Part shown: positions 34,365 through 44,985 of the stretch, in pieces
How the letters are laid out: every line of letters begins with the position of its first letter
How positions within the stretch are numbered: position 1 is the first letter of the stretch
Translations under genes and position numbers: made by a program
Notes under the pieces: generated by a model
Seen by the model: only the letters and a program-made list of their open reading frames with translations
Database searches by the model: none
Told to the model about the DNA's origin: nothing
Assembly (NCBI GenBank): GCA_963920635.1
Contig: OY987301.1
Coordinates: forward strand, 18,146,501-18,210,500
DNA: 64,000 bases
Source of the DNA: Pseudeuparius sepicola
Lineage: Eukaryota > Arthropoda > Insecta > Coleoptera > Anthribidae
Reading direction: 5' to 3'

Positions 34365-35286
34365 TAGTCAACCAACATCTTATGCAAATTTACCGAAGTA
34401 AACAAACATTAGGCCCGTGTGTACAACGTTTACCTGAGATAGGTTATGTCCTGAGAAATATCAATTTAGCCACATACCACACACTTTCTGCGTCCCATTG
34501 TATACAAAATCAGTCACTATATCCTAAATACTAATAAATAGCCTTTAAATTAACAGAAAAACAATTAAAAACGGGAAAAATCCATACGTAAACAATCGGA
34601 AAACTTGACATGCTGGGCATACACAAAACAAATATAGCTGAGTTAACGGACGCGGCGCCCGCGGCAGCAAAAGCAGCGTTGCCATGTCGGGCGGTTTGAG
34701 GTAACTGTGACGATTTTATTAAAGTGATAATTAGATACTATAATTACACTGCAATTTAGTTTTAGTTTAAAATTGTTACAAACAAGAAATTAATAACTAC
34801 ATTTGTTAATTTAGCGTTATGGGAGGTGTGCCTTCATTGAATCCCATTATTAAACCCTTCTATTTTGAAATGAAATGCTGTAAACAATGGAGTACGCGGC
34901 ATCACTCAAAAAGATGTTGGCTTTGTTTACTTTTTGTTCTTACTCCCTCTATCCTTGGTTATTTCTCTGAGTGCACAACACATGTTTTTCTGTGTACAAT
35001 ATTATTTACTTTAGTGTTTTCTTTTAAACGGATAAGTTTGTTGTCTATATGCTGCTGTTCTAATCCGAACACGAATTATAAACTGATTATCAGTTGCCAA
35101 GGTTTGAAAGGAATGATAAGCGCCAAGCTGCAATATAAAGCGTATTTTCGTGAGCAAAACGCTACAAAATCTTTTTAGGTTTACCCAAAACCGCAACCGC
35201 AACCGTAGACATATAAAAACAATCGTAAAGTTAACACCAACTTGACCTTGTAGAGCAGATTTTGTCTCGTTTAGTTCTTTGGTAAG
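34365..35286. other. gene-free DNA with a small CpG-rich patch
   Basis: The patch 34645-34700 is CpG rich and contains GCCATGTCGGGCGGTTTGAG followed by GTAACT, which could be a tiny coding first exon with a donor, but no partner exon is recognised. ACTCCCTCTATCCTTGGTTA near 34960 is the inverse of sequence near 32425, a short inverted repeat flanking the hAT-like element. Confidence 0.35.
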
Positions 35287-35470
35287 TATGTAAGTACTTG
35301 TCATAAAACCGCTGAAGAAAAGATGGCATACCGTTTGCGTATGTCCAAGTACACTTTACATCGAATAAATCGTTTAAATGATTAAATAACATTAAATTTA
35401 AACTCTACTTAGACATGCGCAAACGGTATGCCATCCTTTTTTCAGCAGTTTTATAACAAGAACTTACATA
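35287..35470. repeat. short hairpin MITE with 62-bp arms
   Basis: TATGTAAGTACTTGTCATAA and GATGGCATACCGTTTGCG at the left are matched by their inverse complements at the right with few mismatches. The loop is about 60 bp, A+T rich and non-coding. Confidence 0.75.
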
Positions 35471-36738
35471 CCATTCATTGGCAGCCTGTTTAGAAAGAGG
35501 AAAATTTAATTATTAAAATACAAGTTCACGTGACAACCCTTTGGGCCCACGCTAACGGTATGCCTATGGTTTTCCGAGCAATTTTCTATTTTGAACTTCA
35601 TTATAAATCACATGGCAGCCTGACTAAAATCATATCAAGACGCATATTTTTCGAATAAATGAAAACTCAGTTTATTATAATGAAGAATCCAGGATGACTC
35701 TCTGATTCGTACCTTATTATTGTGAGAATAATTATCCTCTGGATGCCACGATCGGGGGTCGTTTGCCCAACGAGCTGCGGAGACAAGTGGGCCGGTTATT
35801 ATTGGGTACGCCGTAACTGCGCGGTCCGCACAACCGGCAACATAGTATGCCGGAACGCCGAGTTACTCGGCTACTAAGGTTAATTTTCCCCATGCTGCAG
35901 ACGTTTTCCTTTTTAGCAGATTAATTTTTTTACATCATACTGAATCACCATGTAGAGGGGCTTCTTAACGTTGACTTATATTATTATGCTGTACGGATAC
36001 CACTAACTATAATCAGTGACTATAGAAGGAATCTATAGTCACTGCTATAATGGAAGTAGTTGCTATTTGAGAAGATTTAAGACCAACTTTAAACCTTCCC
36101 TTATATTTTGAGAATATATGTAAAACACAGCCTGGACAAATGTAAAATCACTACTGTTATGTGTGCATGCGACTATATTCGGAAAGGTTACAATGTGTTA
36201 GGCTGCCGGCGCGCCGTCCTCATTTCCACAGAATTATAACCATAGCCCGGACAGGCTATTATAAAGTTGGGCTCGAACAACGGGCCATCATATTTGCAGG
36301 ATAATAGCGTATTTACATTTCGGCGAAGCCGACGGCTGCGACCGCTATTGTCTGCGACGTGAACAAGAAACGCCTTCGCCTTTGGTCGTTCAAATTAAGA
36401 ACTAGCGGGTTTTGCTATAATAATTATTGATACACAATTTTATACAGGTACAGTGTGTCCCAGTTAACGTGATAAACTCGATTTTCTCGGTAATTTTCAA
36501 GATAAATGCAATCTTTTCCAAGGAATCCATCACCGATAAGAAAAAGAAAGTTGTACGACAGACGAACAAGTTATCGCCAAAAAACTAATTGCGCAAAAAA
36601 GGCTTATTACAAAAATAAATATGTGTTTTTCGAAATCGCTGTAACCGTTTTCGAGACTTTAATACTTTCTTGGCTATATTCCTTAATATTCTTATTCTAT
36701 GCAATGTAAATTCAATCGCAGGCAGCCGTGTCTAAATA
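35471..36738. other. gene-free DNA with GC-balanced islands
   Basis: No supported gene. Two non-repetitive, relatively GC-rich islands lie at 35745-35895 and 36185-36420. The open frame at 36506-36709 is unremarkable. Confidence 0.35.
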
Positions 36739-37447
36739 AATATTGAAAAGTATTATGATCCTAATCGATATAAACTTACAAAAATGGAATAAATTGTTTT
36801 CTAAATATTTGTTGTTATCTATTGAACATTTTGTTATACATATTTATGGTTGTCATATAAATTTGAAATAAAAGAAAATTTTTATATTATGAAGTAAGTT
36901 ATGAAAGAACAATTTATAGCAAACAGTAATATTGTTTTAAGGTTATACAAATTTTTAGGATAATTTTAGAAAATTATACAATGAACAAAAGAACTGATAT
37001 AGAAGATCTAAGTTGCATTTATTCTTACATTTTACTTTTAGATGAAAAACAATCATAATTACTCACTATAACCCCTATATAAAAAATTTTTCTTATTGTA
37101 CACTACCCTGTATTTACCAAGTTTTCGGTTCCAAATTGACATTTTTAATGTCAAATATTTTCTAACCTTTTTGACAAAAATAACATAAAATTTACTTTTT
37201 TTTTATTTTCAAACTTTTTGGTAACCTTAAATTTTTTATAACCTTAAAACAATATTACTGTCTGTCATCATTTGTTTTTTCCTAACTTGCTTCATAATAT
37301 AAAAACTTTCTTTTATTTCAAATTTATATGACAGCCAATTAAATATGTATAACAAAATTTTCAGTGGACAACAATAAATATTTAAAAAACAATTTATTCC
37401 ATTTTTGTAAGTTTATATCCATTAGAATCATAACTTTTCAATATTCA
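36739..37447. repeat. foldback repeat with about 215-bp arms
   Basis: The left arm (36739-36955) and right arm (37235-37447) are inverse complements at about 85-90% by eye, for example ATAAACTTACAAAAATGG and its complement. The spacer is about 280 bp. No coding sequence. Confidence 0.75.
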
Positions 37448-40209
37448 TTTCAATAGTAGGTATATAAATAAATTTTACTTAATAATATATTTTACCTAAC
37501 ACTATTTTAGCCCTGACGAAAGCCAAAAATATGTCCGAAATCTTGATTCATTGTAAAGAATAAAGAACACATGATTTTGGCTGAAATACCCGTTATTTTA
37601 CTTCATTAATTCATACTTCAAGATCTGTTATTATATTGATAGGAATATCCATTGTCGTGGGTTCTCTTACCTACGGATTGCTTTTTGACAAAATCGCTCT
37701 ATGCGAAAAGGTGGAAATGGGGGTTTGAAAATATATAGGCATTATTTAGTTTTTCGCAATACAATAGTTCTTAGCCAACTAAATTGAAATTGTTAGGGAG
37801 CATTTCTGAGATTATTATAAAAGGGTGTGGTTGAGAGGGGGAGAATCGGGGAGAATTTGAAAATAGTGAGTGGGTCGTGGAATTCAATTTTTGCATTAAT
37901 TTGCAGAAAGAAAGTAAACAGAATAGATACTAGAGGATAGAAGTCCAAAAAAGTGGCAATATGTCTGTATATTGTAAGATTTGTGTGCAACTTTCTAATT
38001 TATTATTATAATAATCAAGTTAAAAAGGGTGTTGTGGAGGTAGTGATTCTATTGGCACTTTGGCAGCGGTTTTCTCATATCGTTGGTGACGTGAACGTGG
38101 AGTAGCATTCTGCGGGAAATTTATACTAGCCCACCAGCAATAAATCAATTGCTAATTACGAGGAACCCGTATGCACTCGTAAAATGAGCTTGTCGGCGAC
38201 TGCGACTGGCGGAGAGACCGCAGTAGAATCCACGGATATTGGCACAAACTGTAACTGAGGCCCCTGCGCCAATTTGATAAGTTAAGCGAGTCGGTTAGGG
38301 AAGTTCGGGACATATGGAAGTGCACAGAGTTTCAATTAAATTTTGCTATCTTTTGACTCGGCTATTTTACGTACAACAGGTTGTTTTCTTATCGAACCAT
38401 GTTTGTAGTAAAAAAATTTCCCATTTTTTTTTACCAAGTATGTAATAATGTACTGGATTTATGTCCATCAATAATTAATATAGGGAACACCTTGTACGCA
38501 TGTTTTCCTCGCGAACCCGAAGTGACTCTTGATGTTTTTTCATAATAATTACCACGGTTTTATGGCAAATTAGAAATAAATAAACAAACTATGTTATTAT
38601 ATCGCCTGAGTGGGTGGGCCGAAAAACTTTGCACTTTCTTTTTGTCCATATCCCAACTTTTTTTGGTTATTAATTAAATTCTAAAAACGTGGCATTATCG
38701 CTTGCATAAAAGATCGAACTATTGTCAGAAAAATTTAAAATGACCGATTTTTAAGAGCCAACATGGCGGCGATTTTTAAATTTAGCCCTTTGCTTGCACT
38801 AATTCTTTGTGTAGAAAAAATACGGGAATAATGCAACCAATGAACCAATACAAAAAATAAATAAAATAGGCATTAAACTTGCGCAGTCACCCATTACCTC
38901 GAGGGAGGAGTACCGGTTGGGTTGAGGATTATTCCCTCATTCAACGGTTGAGGTACAGGACGGGATTACACTTTGGAAATTATATAGGTACCATAGATGA
39001 TTTCCCGTTCCCAGTGAATAACAATTATTATTGAATGATATCTCTGTACTGTGAACTCTTTGTTGCAAATCTTGATTGACGATGTTATGAAATGTCCAAC
39101 CCCAGAGCCGGTTTTAGAGGCCATAGGGCCTTAAGCGGATTTTTTTTTCGCGCCCCCTTCTAATCTAACGAAGATGATTTTATTAAATACCTACCAAGTA
39201 TTTATAGATACATGTGTATAATAAATGGCATCAAATTGTCCCCAACGAAATTATTTCAAACTGTTCGCAAGTATAACATTTATTTTTACTATTGGTTCGA
39301 CTATTGATTCCTTATTTTATCTACCCTGTTAAAAAAAAGTCCACAAGCTAGGCAGTAACATAAATACGTTTGTATGTACTGCACAAAACAGACGTTGACA
39401 GCTGTAGATATTGACATATCCTAATTGAGCTCACGTAATTATTTTTGTCCAATTACGATACTTATTACGTATATAGGTACTGAATATACTGGCTAAGTTC
39501 GCAATTTTGATTTTTACATTTGCTCACTCGGCTTTCGACGAATAGACTTCTCTCTTTTTGGTTTAGGGTTCTCGCTTTCACTGGACTTGGTAATGGTGGC
39601 TGGAGTATCGCTGATGAGGAGCATACCCCGGATGAACCAGCAACTGGTTCAACCAAGTGTTCAACAAATTAGGTACTGCCCCTTTTTAAACGTCTTCCCG
39701 CAGGAGTATATTAGAAAATCACCTTTTAGAAAGTGGTTGGAACAAAGTATATTTTTTTACATCCTCGAAATTTTTTACATTAATGGCAATCGCTAACCAC
39801 AATTTTTGATGGTATCACGTGACTATAAAACAGAAAAACAGGATTTCGATACTCTTATCATCCTGAGATGACCATATTACAGGCCAAGATGTTACCAACA
39901 TAAGAATATAATAATAATAGCTGCACTACTATTGATCAGATTTTAAAATAGCGGGAAAACCTACCAATGAAATTCCGAGTTAGAAATTTAAAAATTTAGG
40001 TTGGCAATATGTTCATGCAATATGGCTTCCACTTGATTTGCCAAGGAATTGGATGCGCAGTAGGTCAAAGGCCGAAGCACGTTCTCCGTCCTTCTGTCTA
40101 TTTCTCATCGGACGCATTCAACTCGTTTGCCTCACATGTTGTGTAACAAGACGGGCATCCGTCCTCCCCTTGTAAGGTGACCTTATACACGTTCCCCCAT
40201 GCCCTCTTT
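37448..40209. other. gene-free intergenic DNA
   Basis: No supported gene. A GC-balanced non-repetitive island lies at 38060-38300 and contains homeodomain-type TAATTA sequences. A minus-strand open frame at 39465-39656 shows no recognised family. Confidence 0.35.
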
Positions 40210-41361
40210 ATACAGGGTGTAACTAAACTGATGGTCAAAAATGAAACCACGTATTCTTGGAGTCAAAATAAGGGCACTTCTTCATATATTTTTTTCTCCT
40301 ACGGGCCATAGTTTTTTTTTATACAGAGCGTAGAAATTTAGAGAAATATACACATATTTCTTAGTATCTCTAGAAGTATACGAGATATTTTCTTCAAACT
40401 TGGCGTGTCACATGAGCGGATGAGTTTTCAAATTTAAGGTTAATATGAAGCTTGTGAGGCTCCCAGTTGCGGAGATACAGGGTGTTATTAAAATTAATTA
40501 GTTCAGAAAAATATGAATACCCTGTATAATCGCATTTTTTAAATTTGTTTTGAATGGTAAATTCAATGGTTAAGAAAAAGTATCTCTTAGTATTTTTTCA
40601 TATTCTCAGCCGTTTTTTAATTATTTTCAAAGAACGACAATGCTGCAATAAAAAAGTCACTTTAAGAATAAATCTAACAATCTGTGGATGTCAGTTAAAC
40701 TTGGCATTATTTGAATCATTTGGCTGCCAATTTTGCACCTTAGTATCAATATTTAAAAAAAATATATTTTCATTTGAAGAATTGACTGATATGCACTTTT
40801 GCTATGGACTTGCGAATGGCAATAATAAACATGCGGAAACGCATAGTTGCGTGTATTGAAAGAGAGAATTTTCTAATAGCAATACGTTTCTTTTATTATT
40901 GTTTTTGCTTTTCTATTTTGTTAAATAAAGTTTAATTGACATCCACAGATTGCTAGATTTATTCTTAAAGTGACTATTGTTCATTGCAGCGTTGCCGTTC
41001 TTTAAAAATAATTAAGAAACGGCTGCGAATATGAAAAAATACTAAGAGATACTTTTTGTTAACCATTCTATTCACCACTCAAAACAAATTACAAAAAATG
41101 CGATAAAACAGGGTATATCAGAAGCTTCATGTCAACCTTAAGTTTGACGGCTCATCTGCTCATGTGACACGCCAAGTTTGAAGACAATATCTCGTATACT
41201 TCTAGAAATACTAAGAAATATGTGTATTTTTCTCCAAACTTCTACGGTCTGTATAAAAGAAACTATGGCCCGTAGGAGAAAAAAATATATGAAGGAGTGC
41301 CCTTATCTCCAGGAATACGTGGTTTCATTTTTGACCATCAGTTTAGTTACACCCTGTATAT
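40210..41361. mobile_element. 1.15-kb foldback with ACAGGGTG ends and a DUF4817-like loop
   Basis: The ends ACAGGGTGTAACTAAACTGA and its inverse are set in TA-rich flanks, and the arms of about 490 bp are roughly 85% complementary. The loop (about 40701-40930) contains a fragment of a transposon protein (see the pseudogene entry). The structure suggests a non-autonomous derivative of a mariner-like element in which the arms were duplicated around a piece of coding sequence. Confidence 0.75.
40745..40840 (+). pseudogene. DUF4817-like transposon HTH fragment
   Basis: The peptide FSFEELTDMHFCYGLANGN matches the start of the DUF4817 helix-turn-helix domain, often found as ELTDM..YG.ANGN...A in insect transposon proteins. 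The homology stops after about 30 residues, where arm sequence takes over. The enclosing frame 40554-40859 is otherwise not protein-like. Confidence 0.6.
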
Positions 41362-44094
41362 TAACGCCCTTGCGGCACGCGTGCCTCTCCGGCAATGGCG
41401 TGCAATAATTAGGGTTCGTTTCCATTTCCCTATTCCGGTTATGCCGGGATTGCAGGCTCCCATAATGGGTAGGGGGGGGGGAGGGGGGCGCCCGTCATCT
41501 TAGAGCGTTTAATTTGGGACGGTAGCAACAGCGGTGATATGCATTCAGATGTCAGTGATAATAATTATTGTGGATACAAGGCGATGTAAACTGGCACCGT
41601 GCGCTTGGTTTGCCCGATCCTTAGTACGTTGTTGACGAGCTGGAAATTCCGCCAAACACTTTGCACATTTTTTAATGATTCGGTTGTAGTCATCTTTTAC
41701 CTTGTCAAATAGAAGTGTTAGATCGATATTAGTTTCAAATGTCATCTTAAATTTATGCATGGATGCGTCCGTACTCTGAGCTTTCCCTTGATGGTGATGG
41801 TGTTTTTTTGCAAACCCTATGGCAAAGCAGTAAGTTATTTCTTAAACTTAATCAAATATTTTATTTATTTTCATTTCCGCTTTCTTAGATTTCCGGCAAC
41901 AAAAGGTATTTTGTAGAAGAACACTTCAACGAAGAAATTGTGCAAGGAGAACATCAAATAACATGACCCAGTTGTCCCAGTTAAGCATAATAAGGCGAAT
42001 AATTTAATCAATTCGAAAAAAAAAAAAGCTGAGACGAAGAATTTAAATCAGATGTGTCGATTTATGGTTGAATCGAATATTCCTCTTAGTTTTAAAATGT
42101 TCATCGAAAAATGGTGTCAAAAAACAAGCTCCTGACGAAAGTTCTTTGAGAAAGAACACTTCAGAACAATGCTACCATGACACTACTGCTAAAAGTTGCA
42201 GTTAATTTAAAGGTGTTTTATGCCAATTTAAGTCATTGCAAGTATATTAACAAAGAAAGATTTTTTAGTAGCTGTAATCCCACTTGCATGACACACGGAG
42301 TAAACAGAGTGGCGAAAGAAATTCAGAATCAATTTCCACTTGTGTAAATGACTTAACTAATAGCATGAAAAAAGTATTTATTAAGGTACTTTTAAAGGTA
42401 TCTACAAGTTTATCGATATACCTCACCCTCCTAGACCGACGCTGGGGTAGGTACTTAATATCTGCCTTTATAGGCGCCTTTTTTGGCATTTTTTTCTTCC
42501 CTTAAATCCATGCTTTATTCGTAACCAAAAAAGAGTCGATAATATTCATCCTGTCATATTCGCAACACAGCCAATACGTTCTTTGAAAATTTTGATTCCC
42601 TAAAAATGCTATTAGTACTCAAAATACATGTGTACAGAAAAATTCCACAAGAAAGAGTTTATAATTTCGTCAAGAATCAAGAACATACATACTTAACATT
42701 ATTTTTTTATGTATAGTCTTGCACCTGTTTAATAAACCATGCATTATTGAACAGGTAAAATACAAAAAGTAACAGTAATTTCTAGATGATGGTGTGGAGT
42801 TCTGAATTGTGAATTTCCTTGAAAATACTGAATTTTGAAGATGCTTAAGGGACAAAAAATCGCTTGCCTGGATCATAGCGTAAGTAGGTACTTACCCTCC
42901 AACTCTTAACAGAAAATGCCATATTCATATTCATACCTGAAACAAGAAAGAAAAACGTATATGATCATTTTGGTTTCATAGGGATATTTTCAAATAGATG
43001 GTGCAATGTAGGTATAATTTGTTTTTATTATAATAATATCAAGTGCAGTTGATGTTTTACCGAATAAATGAATCCAAACTTCGCCTTATTATCAAAGTTA
43101 AAATTAATTTTAACATGAATAACATGCTATTAATTAAGTCATTTACAAGTGGAAATCCAAAAGTTTAAGTGTAAACATTTATATGCAAGTTTGAGTAACA
43201 ATGTTTTATGTGGAAACTTGCCTTATTGACAGTAACCATTTCAAATGCAATTCAGTGTTTAAATGTGTCCGTAATTTGGATGCAAATGCAATTCCAGTAA
43301 ATGGAGGTAACCAATAATAAGACTAATTAGTTCCATTCAAACATAATTATTCCGTTCAATTTATGTCTATCGCATGAATGGATTTCGTAGGAATATATAG
43401 GAACTTATGGAATATAAAAAAATCTGTTCAGTGCTCAACGACAAATATTGTCAGCTTATTTGTGGCATTATTTTGTCATGGTTCTATACACTTTCTGGTT
43501 ATGTGTGTACTGTTAAACACGGTGTCTCAAAATAAACAACCATACGTTAACCATGTTTAGAACACTTAATTTTGAGCAAAAAGTTGCTAATAAACCGGTT
43601 AATATGTGGCTGTATAAATGTCCTAGAATGAACGGTCTCTATCTAATTGAAGAACGTTAAGAACTACATGGGGGGGGGGGGGGCTTGAATTTTTAAAACT
43701 TAATTTACGTTATTTTTCTGAAATTGAATTTTCCTCCCGGCTCCACAGCCAGAATGAATATCCGGCATAAAGTGAACGATAGAAATTTTGTATCGATTTC
43801 CTTTGAACGTGAACTCGATTGCAACTTGATGCTTCTTTGCTATTTTAACTTCGTCGCAAATAGCAGTTTTGCTGCTTTTGTTAGGCACATTGCACTCAGT
43901 CGAATCTAGGGGAATGTAAAAGGAAAACACGCAGTGTCTTTTGTTGCATGAACGAATGGCAATAAATGAATGTCGCAGAAGCCCGTCACAACTTATTTTA
44001 TCCCGTTCATGTCCAACAGAATATATGAGTATTCTATAATGTCTTTTTACAAGCTTGCTGCCACAAGCGTGCCTGTAACAAACTCAGTGGCGTT
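41362..44094. other. gene-free intergenic DNA
   Basis: No supported gene. G-runs at 41470-41490 and 43670-43684 resemble the termini of other elements here. A frame at 41885-41965 (SGNKRYFVEEHFNEE) could be a tiny old coding remnant but matches no family I can name. Confidence 0.35.
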
Positions 44095-44925
44095 CCTAGA
44101 TGTTTGGCCGCCCGTCTGCAGAATATAATAAAAATTTTCTTTCAGGTTATAAAAACTTCAAAAATCTTGAATTTCTAGGCTTTTCCGTCTCTTGTAATTA
44201 CCTACGAGGTAATTGCAAAAATCAGCAATCAGTCTTATTATAACGAGTAATATGTTTTGGGTCTGGTAGAATTTCCAGACTGAAAGGAACAAGGTAAATG
44301 TTTCTTTAAAATAAAAATGTTTTAAAATATGTTTGTTTGAAAAATAAAAAAATAACAAGTAAAACATAAAACATCACTTACACTAGAAAAACAGCCTTTT
44401 TAAACAAAATTCAAATGCATACGAACATTAAATAAATAATTTTCTAGGAAAAATAAACTAAAAATGTAAAAAGAATTAGGTTTACAAAGTAAAATACAAC
44501 TGAAAATAAATATATTTTGCATCGGAAAAGAAAAATGCAGGTACTTGTAAAAATAAATAAAACATTTTCTTCTAAATGAAACAAAAAAATAAAATATTTC
44601 TAAAATATTGGGGGTTATCCCTTAGATAAAAGGCACAAGATACAAGTTAAACGAATGGTATACTTCTCTGGCTTTAACATTGGCAAACTCTGATATTATA
44701 TCACTGATATTTATTGTATTAAGTAGGGTACTTTCAATGGAAATTATTGCTAAATTGGTTAAGCTCTCCTGGCTCATAATTATTTTTAATTTGGAAAATG
44801 ATGTATCCGCGGATGCTACGGTAACTGGCAAGCACAAAAGTATTCGGAAAACTATTCGTGAGAGAATTTTTGAACAAGTGCTCCAAAATACTTCTTGGAC
44901 TTGCAGTATATTCTGATGGAAGAAA
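44095..44925 (-). mobile_element. hAT transposon remnant (ZMYM1-like type)
   Basis: CAGTGGCGTTCCTAG at 44095 is a typical hAT terminus. Minus-strand coding sequence for the transposase C terminus begins near 44622 and runs into the first unit of the 405-bp array. The opposite terminus was not found, so the element is broken, apparently where the array expanded. Confidence 0.6.
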
Positions 44926-44985
44926 GATATTTAAATTTTTTAGTTCACTATACAGGTGTGAAGCGTCGATATCCCCTACAAAATT
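44622..44985 (-). pseudogene. hAT transposase C-terminal (dimerisation) pseudogene
   Basis: Reading on the minus strand, GDIDASHLYSELKNLNIFLP and ILEHLFKNSLTNSFPNTFV are followed, after a frameshift, by LPVTVASADTSFSKLKII, MSQESLTNLAIISIE and ISEFANVKARE. This order is the C-terminal hAT dimerisation domain seen in ZMYM1-like transposases. There is at least one frameshift, and the usual stretch between SKLKII and MSQE is shortened. The upstream part is replaced by the tandem array. Confidence 0.8.

Noticed and set aside
34819..35178. 119-codon plus-strand frame with cysteines and a hydrophobic stretch
   Set aside because: Part of it is an inverted copy of sequence near 32425, which suggests repeat material, and an antisense frame overlaps it. 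No family is recognisable.
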